DNA of 64,000 nucleotides from Progne subis subis (GCA_022316685.1 JAKJHU010001587.1:1-64000); one strand, 5' to 3'. Shown: positions 30,979 to 43,326, counted from the first letter of the stretch. The notes: a model not told the origin generated them from the letters alone. A program made the numbers and translations.

Positions 30979-33018
30979 CTATGGCAGATGAATATCCTGC
31001 ATCCAAGGATCATGGAAGAGGTCTTCTAATGAGGGCCTGTCCACATCTAGCATGGTTAAACACCTCTTGATCAGATCTTGGCACTCTGGGGAGAGAAACC
31101 AGAAACCACCGGTCGGTTGGAGAAGGCTCCTGTCTGCTTTGCCCCACTATTCCCATGCCCAGGCCATGCTGGATGTGCTCAGAGCTGGGCCTAAACTTTC
31201 CCATCAATTCCCTGTTTTGGAGGAGAGCAGGAGAGCAGGACATGTGCCACCTCCTCAGCAGCTGCCAGAGCAGGATGCTCATCAGCCCGCTGCTGTCTCC
31301 CAGCACTGGTATTGCCCCCATGCCCAGAGATGAGGATCCACCTTGAGAGAGCCGTTGTGGCAGTGAGAGCTGATGGTCCCAGCTGATGTTCTGGCCCCTC
31401 CTGAAAGGGTGCTCCCCACAGACCATCTGGTGTAGCAGGATGCCCAGGGACCAGATGGTAGCTGGCTTGCCGTAGTACCAGCCAAAGTGGGTCCATTCTG
31501 GGGGACTGTATGACAGTGTTCCTATGGAATACAGATGGAGCTCATCAGGGGGATGCTGCTGCTCCCAGAGCCTGGCCCCAGCATCCCTGGGCATGCGGAG
31601 GCTCCCCAGTGGCACGTGGTGTGACCTGCTGCCCTCTCACCAGCACCTGGGACTTGTGGACAACCTTGGGGTTGGAAAAGAAGCCATTGGTGTTGGAAGA
31701 GGACAGTGTAAGTTCTGGCAATGCTCAACCATGACAAGGAAAATCCCATTCAGTGTTGGGGAAAAACCATGCCTTCATCCTCCCTGCCTGCATTGCCCCA
31801 AAAAATTCTGAAATTTCTGAAAAAATTGCCCCATTCTGAAGCCAAGGCAGACCAGGCGACTGGAGCAGTCCAAGCCCTTTCTCACCCGCACACCAAACTG
31901 GCTGCTGCACAGGTTCTGGCTCCACCCCTCTCTGTCACCCCCACACACGGGTGTTTCTGTCAGGCTGGCTGCCCCAATCCCAGCCCCAGTCCTGGGCAGA
32001 GTGGCTGGAAAAGGCTGCCAGCACGGCTGGAAGCTGACCCCCACCTGCCCCTGCTCAAAAGCAACTTGGCTGAAGACTCAGTGCCATGTCTGGCAGCAAG
32101 AGGGAGAATCCCCACTGCCACACCCAGGTTGGGTCATGAGATGTTGGGCCAGGAGATGTCCAGAACTGGGAGCACACCCCTTTGTGGGCTCACCTGCAAA
32201 GTGAGTGTAGGCCGTGTCTTGCAGGTAGGTGCCACAGCCAAAGTCAATCAATTTGGCCTGCCCGGTGGCCAGGTCAACCAGGATGTTCTCTGGTTTGATG
32301 TCTCTGTGCAGGACCCCGCAGCTGGTGCAGTGCTGCACGGCCTCCAGCACCTGGCAGAACAGCTCCCGCGCCACCTCCTCGGACAGGAACCCCCGTGCCC
32401 GAATGAAATGCCGGAGGTCCTGACATCGTTCCGGGTACTCCAGCACCATGATGATGTCGTTGGGGAGCTCAAGCCACTCCAGCAGCTGGGCGATCCCAGG
32501 GAAGCCAGTGGAGACCTTGTGCAGCAGCACGATCTCCAGTGGTGCGCTGGTGCCGTTGGGCTGCGGGAGGAGCACGATGCCGTCAGTGGGGCTGATGCCG
32601 TGCCAGGGCTGGAGAAGCCCTCACCCAGCCCGGGATGCTCTGCACCCTGCGCTGGCCTCACGCCCGCTCTCCCTCAAGGCATCCTTGGGGTTTCCGCCCT
32701 GCCGGGCCTCGGCTCATCCCCGCCCAGCACGCCCCAGCTTCTCCCGCTGGCCCCGCTCACTCACCAGCTGGTCCCAGTGCCGGACGCGGTTCCGTGGCAC
32801 CCTTTTGATGGCCACCTGCAAACCAAGGGGAGCAGCGGGATGAGCTCAGCACCCGCCCTGCCCAGCCCCATGCTCCATCTCCTGCGCCCGCCGCCGGCCC
32901 CGCCGCTCACCGGGGCGCCGTCCGAGAGCCGCGTCGCCGCGAAGACGCTGCCGAAGCCGCCGCGCCCCAGGAGCGACCCCACTCGGTACTGCTCCTTGAG
33001 GCCGTGCTGCGCCTTCCC
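30979..33018 (-). CDS. PIM-like serine/threonine kinase, five exons recognised, start not found
   Basis: Cytoplasmic protein kinase of the PIM family. Exons on the minus strand, with GT-AG introns: 33,018-32,911 ([14 protein letters not shown] then glycine loop [19 protein letters not shown]), 32,815-32,765 ([17 protein letters not shown] with the ATP-binding Lys), 32,560-32,194 (367 bases: hinge MVLEYPE, catalytic [21 protein letters not shown]), 31,521-31,342 ([35 protein letters not shown]) and 31,085-30,979 ([10 protein letters not shown] ... [10 protein letters not shown], stop). Phases join cleanly, and all catalytic residues I can check are present. The frame stays open upstream of 33,018 to at least 33,150 without an ATG. 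An ATG at 33,049 is one base out of phase, so a start may lie in another exon or have been lost. Exon 1 is CpG-rich. A 512-codon plus-strand ORF at 31,721-33,259 is its antisense shadow. PIM1-like or PIM3-like cannot be decided by eye. Confidence 0.85.
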
Positions 33019-33774
33019 TGCCGGCGGACCCTGTGTCCGTTTTGTCCATTGCCCGCTCAGCCCCGCGCCGAGCCCCGCGGTCCCCGGGGCAGCCCCTGAG
33101 CCTGTCCAGGCACGGGAACTTTGCAGTGTTGAGCCAAGACACAGAGTCTTGACTCCTGCACGGTGGCACAGGAATCCCCTTGGCTGCTGCTGTCCATTGT
33201 CCCTGCTGAGGGTCAGACACTGTCAGAGCACATTCCCTGAATGCAGAATTTGTATCTGACCCAAGCACTTCACCTGTGTCTCCAGCATTGCTTTCCAAGA
33301 ACAACAGGGGAAGGCAAACTGCATGTAGCTCATGGTATTTTACAGTGTCTGAAATTTGCCAACTCATGGATCTTCAAGGTGAGATCCATTTGGAATTGAT
33401 GGGATGGAGAAGTAGTGCAAGATGGAAAAGGGGAGCATAGAAATAAATAGAGAAAAACAACTTGTAATGTTTCTTTCCATTTTCATTTCATTTCTCAAAA
33501 GCTCTTTCAGTTTTCCCAGAAATCTGCTCCACAATCCCATTTGCTCTTTCCAAGAAACCTTCCTGCAGAACAGGTGGAGCTTCTGGCACAAGATGTGCCA
33601 CCAACGGCAGCTTCCCTTGGCTTTCCACACTGTGCATGCAGCAGGAGTCTTGCAGCAAAGCAGGACAAATAGTTAATAAACCTGACAACTTGTTCTTTCT
33701 TTTCCTTGTGGACTGGGGATTTGTGCCATTGGTAAGGTTTTCATTGTTACTGTTCTCCCCTAAGAAAACAGGAC
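33019..33774. other. DNA upstream of the PIM-like gene
   Basis: Bases 33,019-33,110 are CpG-rich and continue exon 1 or its promoter. No TATA box is evident. From 33,130 the sequence turns A+T-rich and shows no motif or gene that I can support. Confidence 0.4.
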
Positions 33775-36322
33775 AGGGTACCGGTGGTACCTACTGGGAG
33801 TCTGTTATCGTCCACCCAAGCAGGAAGAAGAGGTGGACAACTTATTCTATAAGCAGCTGGAGAATGTTTCAGGATCACCAGCCCCTGTACTTGTAGGTGA
33901 CTTCAACCTGCCAGACATCTGCTGGGATCTCCATACAGCAGTAAAGAGGCAGTCCAGGAAGGTTTTGGAGTGTATGGAGAACAACCTGTTGTCACAGCTG
34001 GTGTGAGCCCACCAGGGGATGGACTATGTTAGACCTGTTGTTTGCAAATAGAGAAGGACAGGTGGGAGATGTGGTGGTTGGAGGATGCTTGGGGCACAGT
34101 GATCAAGAAATGAGCAAGTTATCAATATTTGGTGAAATCAGGAGGAACATCAATAAGACTTTTACACTAAATTTCAGGAGGGCAGACTTTGGCCTATTTA
34201 GGAGACTTATTCAGAGAGTTCCTTGGGAAACAGCCCTTAAAAACAATGAAGTCCAGGAAGGGTGGGCGTCCTTCAAAGCAGAGATCTTGAGTGCAGAGGA
34301 ACAGACTGTGTGCTGAAAGATGAGCTGACGAGGCAAACGTCCATCGTGGATGGGCAACAGGGTTTTGAAAGACCTTAGGAATAAAAAGAGGATGTACCAT
34401 CTTTGGAAGGAGGGTCAGGTCTCTCAGGAGGTATTTAAGAGAGTTGCTAGGGCATGTAGGAAAAACAGTAGGGTGGCCAAAGCTCAGTTCAAACTTAATT
34501 TGACAGCTTCTGTAAAGAATAATAAAAAATGTTTTTACAAATATATTAGAGGCAAAGGAAGGGTAAGACTAACCTTTGTTCTCTGCTGGATGTGCGAGGG
34601 AACTCAGTAACTGCAGATGAGGAGAAGGCAGAAGTGCTTGATGCCTTCTTTTCCTCAGTGTTTAGTGGGAAGATGGCTTGTCCTCAGGACAACTGCCCTC
34701 CTGGGCTGGTAGATGGTGTCAGGGAGCAGAATGGTCCCCCTGTTATCCAGGAGGAGGCAGTCAGAGAACTGCTGAGATGCTTGGATGTTCATAAACCTAT
34801 GGGCCCAGATGGGATCCATGCCAAGGTCATGAGGGAGCTGGCAGATGAGCCTGCAAAGCTGCTCTCCATCATTTACCAACAGCCCTGGCTCACTGGTGAG
34901 GTTCCAGGGGACTGGAAGCTGGCCAATGTGACACCATTCAGAAGAAGGGTGGGAAGGAGGATCCTGGTAATTAGAGGCCAGTTAGCGTGACCTCAGTACC
35001 CGGTAAGGTCATGGAGCAGTTTATATTGAGTGTCATCACACAGCACCTACAGGATGGCCAGGGTATCAGACCCAGGCAGCGTGGGTTTAGGAGGGGTAGG
35101 TCGTGTTTTGACCAGCCCTGCTCTCCTTTTATGACCAGGTGACCCACCTGGTGGATGTGGGAATGCTGTGGATGTTGTGTATTTGGATTTCAGCAAGGCC
35201 CTTTGACACTGTCTCCCACAGCACACTCCTGGAAAAGCTGGCAGCCCACGGCTTGGACAGGAGCACTCTTTGCTGGGTTAAGAACTGGCTGCATGGCCGG
35301 GCCCAGAGAATGGTGGGGAACGGTGCTGCATGCAGCTGGCAGCCAGTCACCAGTGGTGTTCCTCAGGGGTCTGTGCTGGGGCCAGCTCTGTTCAGGATTT
35401 TTATTGAATCACATGGATGAGGGTAATGAGTCTTTCCTTAGCAAATTTGCAGATGACACCAATCTGGGAGCATGTGTAGATCTGTTGGAAGGTAGGAGGG
35501 CTCTGCACTGAGACCTGGAACAGTTGGATGGATGGGCAGAGTCCAACAAGATGAGGTTTTAATAAGTCCAAGTACTGAGTCCTGCATTTTGGGCACAATA
35601 ACCCCCTGCAATGTTGTAGTCTGGGGACAGTGTGACTGGACAGTGCCCAGGCAGAAAGGGACCTGGGGCAGTGATGGACAGCAGGCTGGACATGAGCCAG
35701 CAGTGTGCCCAGGTGGCCAAGAAGGCCAATGGCACCTGGCCTGGATCAGGAATGGTGTGGCCAGCAGGAGCAGGGCAGTGATTATTATCCTGTGCTCAGC
35801 ACTGGTGAGGCCACACCTGGAGTGCTGTGTCCAGTTCTGGCCCCTCAGTTTTGGAAGGACGTTGAGATGCTTGAGTGCATCCAGATGATGGCAACAAGTC
35901 TGGTGAAGGACTTGGAACACAGGTCCTGTGTGGAGTGCCTGAGGGAGCTGGGCTTGTTTGTCCTGGAGAAAAGGAGACTCAGAGGAGACCTTTTCACTCT
36001 CTACAACTTCCTGAAGGATGGTTGTAGTCAAGTGGGGGTTGGTCTCTTTCTCCAGGCAGCAACTGACAAAATGAGAGGACACAATCTGAAGCTGCATCAA
36101 GGGAAATACAGGTTGGATATTAGGAAAAATCTTTTTACGAAAAGGGCGATAATGTTCTGGAATGGTCTGCCTGGGGAGGTGGTGGCATCACCATCCCTGC
36201 ATGTGTTTGTAAAAAGACTGGATGTGGCACTCTGTGTCATGATTTAGTTGAGCGTTAGGGCAAGGATTGGGCTCGATAATCTTGAAGATCCCTTCCAACA
36301 TAGTGATTCCATGATTCTGTCA
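33775..36322 (+). mobile_element. CR1 LINE, long 5'-truncated copy
   Basis: Plus-strand CR1 covering the end of the endonuclease, the linker and the reverse transcriptase. GDFNLPDICWD spans about 33,896-33,930; the linker frame is at 34,026-34,316; RT pieces are at 34,592-34,990 (EEKAEVLDAFFSSVF, GPDGIHAKVMRELAD) and 35,139-35,420 ([33 protein letters not shown]); the active-site box is FADDTNLGACVD at about 35,446; the C-terminal region runs to 36,245. At least six frame changes and stops show it is inactive. It ends with the CR1-type 8-base repeats GTGATTCCATGATTCTG at about 36,303. Confidence 0.92.
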
Positions 36323-38514
36323 ATTGTAAGGAAGTACAAGCCTGGGTGAATGCAGAGAAAGAATCTCCAGAGCCTGCAGCCAGAAGCTGAGGGTTGTGTG
36401 ATAGTCATTTAAACAACACCATGGACATTTCAAAAGTGATCCAGAACATGAAAATGGGCTGAAAGAGGGAATTTGTTTCTGTGTTCAGCTTTGATGATTC
36501 TACATCTCATGCACTGGTATAAATCAAAGAATACAATCAGTTCATTGGAAGCAGCAGAACAAGCTCTCAGAGCAGATGACAGAAAGAATCTGAAAATGGC
36601 GAAATGCAGGGAATGAGATGAACTTGGTGAACTTGGTCTGTAAGAAGGGTCATTTTGTCCAAATCATTTCCAATCCATTCCCCTCTGCTTTTGTCCTTCC
36701 TAACAAGGCCAAATCGCATCTCCGATTTCCCATGAAATAAGAACTCTGAGCTTGTGGAACTGCCTGAAAGATGCCCTGTTCCTCTGCAGGAACACTCAGG
36801 CTGAAAAAGAAGCCTGAGCCCTGTCTTGGGAAGCCTCCTCTGAGCTGGAATTTGTGCTGTGCTGGGAGAGGAGGAGGAGGAGGAGAGGGAGAATGATGGG
36901 CACTTGTCACTGAGACACACAAAGCAGTCACACGCAGAAAAGAGATTTTCGCAGAGGTCCTTCCGATCCAGCTCACATCCGAGAGAGCGGAGAGAAGAAA
37001 TCCCTTGGTTTTTTTCTTACTTTTTATACATTTCTAGGTCTAGCAGAAGATTGGCTTTTTGGGGTTTCCACCTCTCAGCCTCAGTGGCCAGAACAATTGT
37101 CAGTTACAGCTGTTTTCAGGTTAGAAATAAGCAAACAAAGGACAGGATTTGAAAAACAAAGAATTTGTTTATGTTACATCTGTGGGAAAAGGTAGAAAAC
37201 TGCTCTAATATTCTACAGTAACTAAAAGATCTGACTCTATTTCAAAAGGCTTTAAAAACTCAGAAAAATCAGGGTAACAGGCACTGTGTGTCAGGAGCAG
37301 GAGGTTTGGGCCGCAGGACATTCCGCCTGTGCCGCTAGCCCCCGCAATCGGCGGCCGTGCCCGGGGCTCTGGGCCTGGCCCCGCGTGCGCTGAGCTCCCG
37401 ACACTGCGGGAGCTCCCCGGGCTGGGCTCAGGTTCTGCTGGGACTGGGCAGCAGGCTGGGCTCCAACTGGGATCAGCAGCAGCTGGAGATACCTCTGGGC
37501 ATCTCCACTTTGTGCTGCTGCTCGGAAGCAACGATGAAGCGAGTTGAGAAGTTCTCATTTTTTTTTCCTCTTCTGGTGGATTTTTTCATTTTATTTTTCA
37601 CTCCAGAGGCAAATTCTGTGATGACCTCTGTGAGTTGATTCTATTTCAGCAGCAACAGCAACAGGGCTGTGTTTGAGCACTTCAAATGTGGCCTGTGTGT
37701 CTTTAATTCTCCTCAACTTTGAGCTCAGGGACCTGTGAACATTTGGAGATCTGCTACTCATGATGCCAGAGTTCCCCATCACAAAGGCACTCTGGGTGGC
37801 ACCAATCAAAAAATTGCAGTTTTACAGATAAATTCAAGTGGCAAGCAGAAGAGGGGCAACAGCAGTCATGATCTACAATTCCCAAGGCAAAGGCAGCAGC
37901 AGCCTCCTGCTGTCACCTCAGGTGTGCGTAAAACAGTGCTGAAAACAGCGCTGGAACCCGATCCTTTCTTTCTCTGGAGGCTGGCTCAGGGCAGCACAGC
38001 CGGGCCCGGAGGAATCAGGGCTGTTTGTGGGTGATTGTCGCTCTACTCCAGAATTCAGCTGGAAATCCCCTGGGAAGCCGAGGCAGGAGCAGGTGGGAAG
38101 GGGCCGGCGCTGCTGCTGCTCCTGCCCGGGAGCCCCGGCTGGGCCGGGCCGGCGCCCGCTGCGCTGCGGCTCCTGCTGCTGCCAGAGCCGGGCGGGACTC
38201 GGGCACAGGGAATGGACACGGGGGGACAGCAAAGGCCTGGGTGGCTGCAGGAATGTTCGCGCTGGGGCCAGCGCCAGCACACAGCTTCAGCCGCAATGAA
38301 CCCCGAGGGGAACGCTGGGGAAAGGCTCCATTTCAGCCTTTCTTTACTCATGGCTGTGAAGGGACCGAAATCAAAGGAGAACAAGCAGGGCCCGACCCCT
38401 TCTCCTTTGGGAGGAGCCCCGTGCCTGGGGCTGTGAGGGGCTGTGAGGGGCCATGAGGGGCTGTGAGGGATTGTGAGGGGGAAAAGGGTCTCTGAGAGGC
38501 TGTGGGAGGCCAGG
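36323..38514. other. Gene-free DNA with two CpG-rich patches
   Basis: Bases 37,310-37,450 and 38,060-38,330 are rich in CG dinucleotides, unlike their surroundings, and could be orphan promoters or exon-1 relics; the open frames there overlap on both strands and show no domain. Bases 38,420-38,480 repeat GGGGCTGTGA about five times. The GGAGGAGGAGGAGGAG run at 36,868-36,885 is a short simple repeat. Nothing else was recognised. Confidence 0.4.
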
Positions 38515-38715
38515 CACCTCATGGAACAAAGGGTCCATTATGACACTACAGAACCAAGGAGATTCCTGTTGACAGTACGGAACCTCATGGAACCAAAGGG
38601 CCATTGTGGCACAGCAAGGCCTTGTGGAACCAAAGAGACCACGGTGACACTACAGAACCTCATGGATCAAAGGGTCCCCTGTGACACGGCAGAACCAAGG
38701 AGAATTGTTGTTGGC
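38515..38715 (-). repeat. 37-bp degenerate minisatellite, array 5 (inverted)
   Basis: About five units, reading CACTACAGAACCTCATGG and GAACCAAAGGGCCATTGTG on the plus strand, which is the reverse complement of the family at 3,545. The junctions with neighbours are abrupt on both sides. Confidence 0.8.
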
Positions 38716-39030
38716 AGAGTGTCTGGGCACAGCTGCTGCAGGGATCCATGTACAGATATGACTATGGAATGGGATAGACTGGACCAGGATAGTCCCGTTG
38801 GGAATGATCTGCAGTTCAGAGCAGAATGATGGTCAGATCCAAGTGCCTGAGCCCTCCAGGGCTGACCAAAAGTGAAAGCAGTCATTAAGGGCACTGTCCA
38901 AATGTCTCTTCAACACTGACAGCCTTGGGGCATTGTGAAAAGTGCATATTATATGGCTCTATTCAAGATATTTACTATATGTGTTATGTTGTATTGATTG
39001 TTAATGTTGTAATAATATTTTGATAGTATA
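38716..39030. other. 5' flank of the ERV-L-type provirus
   Basis: Bases 38,880-38,935 (AAGGGCACTGTCCAAATG, CTTCAACACTGACAG) resemble a CR1 segment. The rest, to 39,030, is A+T-rich. No gene. Confidence 0.4.
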
Positions 39031-39704
39031 TGTTGAGGGTTAAGTTCTCCTGTAGAATTTTTCCCCCCCATGAGTTGCTAGATTTTTAAGTAGGGGTAGT
39101 TAAGCGGTGCTTAACCTGACAAAAGAAGTTGATCACTTGGTTTTGGGGGAGGGAGGAGGCTCCCAGGAGAACTAAGGAGTGGGCTCACCTTCTCTCGGTC
39201 TTCCCGGGGAGGACGGTCGGGCTACGGGGTAGCTGCCTGGAGTCCACAGCTAGCGGAGGAGTCTGGTCCTGGGAATTATATCATCTGTTGGAATGCCCAG
39301 GAATTCGGAGTTTCTTCGTTGCCCGGCTGGATTTCGGGTCGGCCCGGGATCCAACCGCGGCGGGTTCTCCAGCACTGCCCACTCCATCTGCCAGGGCACC
39401 CCTCTGCCTGCTGAGGATAATCCATCGCTTCCAGCTTGCAGCCATCAGCGACGGACTTTGCCACCGTTTGCCCTTGGGGTTCTTGGTTCTGTTTTACTGT
39501 TATTATAAGTGCTGTTGTTGTTTGTCTGTCCTGTTATATTTACTAGTAAAGGACTGTTATTCCTTTTCCCCATAGCTCTGACCGAAAAGTTTCTCTTTTA
39601 ATCTTCCAAATTATAATAACACGGAGGGAAGGATTTAAATTCCTCATTTTCCTGGAGAGGCCTACCTACCCTTAGCAGACAACTGTCTTTTTCAAACCGA
39701 GACA
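39031..39704 (+). repeat. 5' LTR of the ERV-L-type provirus
   Basis: Starts TGTTGAGGGTTAAGTTC and ends CAAACCGAGACA (TG...CA). It is 674 bases, matched almost throughout by 43,327-44,002. It contains a C run at about 39,062-39,069 and TTATATTTACTAG near 39,533. A clear AATAAA was not seen; ATTATAATAAC near 39,610 is the closest. Confidence 0.93.
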
Positions 39705-39710
39705 GAATTT

Positions 39711-39730
39711 TGGCGCCCAATTCGTGGGGC
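39711..39730 (+). other. Primer binding site
   Basis: TGGCGCCCAA and CGTGGGGC, separated by two extra T residues, match the 3' end of a lysine tRNA of the 1,2 type, six bases after the LTR. The two-base insertion would weaken priming. The tRNA assignment rests on remembered tRNA ends. Confidence 0.6.
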
Positions 39731-39783
39731 TCGAGGGGCATTGAGAGAAAAAGGAATAACAGTTCTTAAGTGCCTACATTGTT

Positions 39784-40965
39784 GTGTACTGGATATCATG
39801 TGGTCTGCCTTTGTCTGGTTCGGGTGGCATGTGGTGGTGGCCGTTATTCCTGCCATTTGCAGGCCCTTTTCTAAACGTGGGCCCTGTAACTAAGGTTGCT
39901 GTGGCTGTCATCCAGTTTGCTATATGGGTTAACGAAGTGAGGAAATCGTGGATTTTTAATTTTCTCTGGAAGGCAGGCACATGGATTCAGGGCTACCATA
40001 CACTGACTGTGTGTTTTTTGGGGTTATTTTAAGAACGGTACATACTGTGAGGAAATGACACCAGGGGAAACCTTTTCCCAACCCTTCACCCAGCTCTTTG
40101 GGCCTACCCCACCAGTCTTTGAAGGGTTCAAATCTCTGAATGTTAATGACATCATACAGTGGCTGGTGTTGCTGGTATGCCTGTTCTGTGTAGCATTTAG
40201 AGATAAGGGGAGACTGGACTGGGTAACCACCCTGATACCTCCTCTAGAGAATAAGGATACTGCCCCACAGCCTGAGCCTGCCCCACAGCCTGAGCCTGCC
40301 CCACAGCCTGAGCCTGCCCCACAGCCTGACCCTGCCCCACAACCTGACCCTGCCCCACAGCCTGCCTCAGGAATAAACCACCCAGATTGGGTGAAGGAGA
40401 TAGGTGAGATGCTGAGGGAGTACCTTTCCCTGTAGTAGCCTCATTAGCCCCAGCTGCTGGGAAACCCTCCCCCTGCCCCGACAAAGGAGAGTCTGATGGT
40501 GCAGCAGCAGAACCCACAGACGTCACAACCGTCCAGGTTCCAGCTGAACCACAGGGGCACCCCAGCCAGCAGCAGTGGCCCCCTGTGGAAACAAAGAAGT
40601 ACAAGGTGAAATCAGAGCACCCAGGCAACAAGGATAAGAAAGGAGGGCCCTCACAACCCGCGGGGGAGTCAGAGGTTGAGATCATCACTGAGTCCCTGAC
40701 ATATGAAAGTCTCCGTAATCTGCAAAAGATCTTGCACGACGGGGACGTGAGGCTTATACAGCCTGGTTAGTTCGGGTCTGGGACCTTATAGGAACAGGCA
40801 TGCAACTAGATAGTAGTGAGGCAAGGAATTTGGGACCCTTGACCCAGGACTCAGGTGTGAATCAGGTATTCGTAAGGGAGCCAGGGCCCCTTTCCCTTTA
40901 TGAGCGGCTTTTAATGAATGTGAGGGAGAGGTTTGTCCACAGAGATAGAATGCAGGAGCACCTAC
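39784..40965 (+). pseudogene. gag remnant of the ERV-L-type provirus
   Basis: Separate open pieces at 39,784-40,032 (hydrophobic), 40,055-40,435 and 40,585-40,770, then a piece from about 40,765 to 40,965. The second piece has a membrane-like stretch (WLVLLVCLFCVAF) and six to seven copies of an 18-base repeat giving APQPEP, changing to APQPDP (40,259-40,365). The last piece has WDLIGTG and LSLYERLLMNVRERF and then runs, without the rest of gag, protease or the front of RT, straight into the RT active-site region at about 40,965. A large internal deletion therefore joins gag to mid-RT. Confidence 0.65.
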
Positions 40966-43215
40966 AGTATATCGATGACATCATTGTGTGGGGAAACACG
41001 GCAATGGAAGTGTTTGAGAAAGGAGAGAAGGTCATCCAAATTCTCCTGAAAGCTGGTTTTGCCATCAAGCAGAGCAAGGTCAAGGGACCTGCCCGAGAGA
41101 TCCAGTTCCTGGGAGTAAAGTGGCAAGATGGACAGCGGCAGATTCCCACTGAGGTTATCAATAAGATCACCGCAATGTCTCCACCGACCAGCAAGAAGGA
41201 AACACAAGCTTTCCTAGGCGCCATAGGTTTCTGGAGGATGCACATTCCTGAGTACAGCCAGATTGTGAGCCCTCTCTACCTGGTCACCCGCTAGAAGAAC
41301 GATTTCCACTGGGGCCCTGAACAGCAACAAGCCTTTGCCCAGATCAAGCAGGAGATCGCTCATGCAGTGGCCCTTGGCCCAGTCAGGACGGGACCAGATG
41401 TGAAGAATGTGCTCTACTCAGCAGCCGGGAACAATGGCCTGTCCTGGAGCCTTTGGCAGAAGGTGCCTGGGAGACTCGGGGGCCGACCACTGGGATTCTG
41501 GAGCCGAAGCTACAGAGGATCTGAAGCCAATTACACTCCAACAGAGAAGAAAATCTTGGCTGCCTATGAAGGAGTTCAAGCAGCCTCAGAGGTGATTGGC
41601 ACAGAAGCACAACTCCTGCTGGCACCTCGACTACCGGTGCTGGGGTAGATGTTTAAAGGAAAGGTTCCCTCCACTCATCACGCCACCGACGCCATGTGGA
41701 GCAAATGGATTGCCCTCATCACTCAGCGCGCCCGCATTGGAAACCCAAATTGCCCTGGGATTTTGGAGATAATTACAAACTGGCCGGAAGGTGAGAACTT
41801 TGGTCTCACAGATGAAGAGGAAGTAGGAACAAGTGACACGTGCAGAAGAGGGTCCACCATACAACCAACTGCCAGCAGAAGAAACACGCTATGCTCTTTT
41901 CACTGACGGTTCCTGCCGCATCGTAGGGATGAAACGAAAGTGGAAAGCAGCCGTATGGAGCCCCACACGACAGGTTGCACAAGCCACTGAAGGAGAAGGT
42001 AGGTCAAGCCAACTTGCTGAACTCAAAGCTGTTCAACTGGCCCTGGACATTGCTGAAAGAGAGAAGTGGCCAAAGCTCTACCTCTATACTGATTCGTGGA
42101 TGGTGGCCAATGCTCTGTGGGGTTGGCTGGAAAGGTGGAAAAAGGCCAATTGGACAGCGCAGGGGAAAGCCAATCTGGGCTGCAGATGAGTGGAAGGACA
42201 TTGCCACTCGGGTAGAGAAGCTACCTGTCAAAGTCTGCCATGTAGATGCCATGTCCCAAGAGTCGGGCTAATGAGGAACACCGAAACAACGAGCAGGTAG
42301 ATCAAGCTGCAAAGATAGAGGTGTCAAAGATAGACTTAGATTGGCAACACAAGGGAGAGTTGTTCCTAGCTCGATGGGCCCATGATGCCTCAGGTCACCA
42401 GGGCAGAGATGCCACCTATAAGTGGGCCCGAGACCGAGGGGTGATCTAACCATGGACAGTATTTCTCAGGTTATCCATGACTGTGAGACGTGTGCTGCCA
42501 TCAAACAGGCCAAGCGGGTGAAGCCCCTATGGTATGGCGGGCGATGGTCCAAGTATAAGTACGGGGAAGCCTGGCAGATTGACTACATCACCCTTCCCCA
42601 AACCCGCCAAGGCAAGCGCTATGTGCTGACCATGGTGGAAGCCACAACTGGATGGTTGGAGACCTACCCTGTGCCTCACGCTACTGCCCGGAACACCATC
42701 CTGGGCCTTGAAAAGTAAATCCTGTGGAGACATGGTACCCCTGAGAGGATTGAGTCTGACAACGGGACTCATTTCAAGAACAACCTTATAAACACCCTGG
42801 GCTAGAGAACATGGCATTGAGTGGGTGTACTATATTCCTTATCATGTGCAGCAGCTGGGAAAGTTGAATGGTGCAATGGCCTGCTTAAAACCACTTTGAA
42901 GGCTCTGGGTGGGGGGACTTTCAAGAACTGGGAGATTAATTTAGCAAAGGCCACCTGGTTAGTGAACACTCGAGGTTCCACCAACCGAGCAGGCCCCTGC
43001 CCAATCTGAGCCCCTGAGAACAAGAGATGGAGATAAGGTTCCAGTGGTACACATGAGAGGAATGCTGGGAAAAACTGTTTGGATTAATTCTGCCTCCAGC
43101 AAAGACAATCCCGCTCCTGGGGTTGTTTTTGCTCAGGGACCTGGCTGCACATGGTGGGTGATGCAAAAGGATGGAGAGACCCGCTGCATACCTCAAGGGG
43201 ACCTTGTTTTTTCGG
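40966..43215 (+). pseudogene. pol remnant (RT end, RNase H, integrase) of the ERV-L-type provirus
   Basis: RT from the YIDDIIVWG box through FLGVKWQDGQ and FLGAIGFWRMHIPEY; in-frame stops at about 41,292 and 41,646. RNase H pieces at 41,833-42,189 include FTDGS, AELKAVQLALD and YTDSW. Integrase shows the zinc-binding His and Cys pairs (about 42,390-42,500), WQIDYI, ESDNGTHF and GKVEWCNG, so the D,D,E residues are visible but lie in different frames, with stops at about 42,447 and 42,716. A C-terminal piece (GCTWWVMQKDGETRC) ends near 43,215. Many stops and frame changes make it non-functional. Confidence 0.9.
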
Positions 43216-43326
43216 TGAATACTGTGATTGTGTCTGTATTTATATTCACATGTATATATATGTATATTATTTAAAGGTTTAAATTCAATATAATACGTTA
43301 GGGTGGGAAAAATTTGGGGTGGATAA

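Noticed and set aside
31721..33259. Plus-strand ORF of 512 codons
   Set aside because: It lies opposite exons 1-3 of the PIM-like gene, which have clear kinase motifs and splice sites on the minus strand; no domain is seen in the plus-strand frame.
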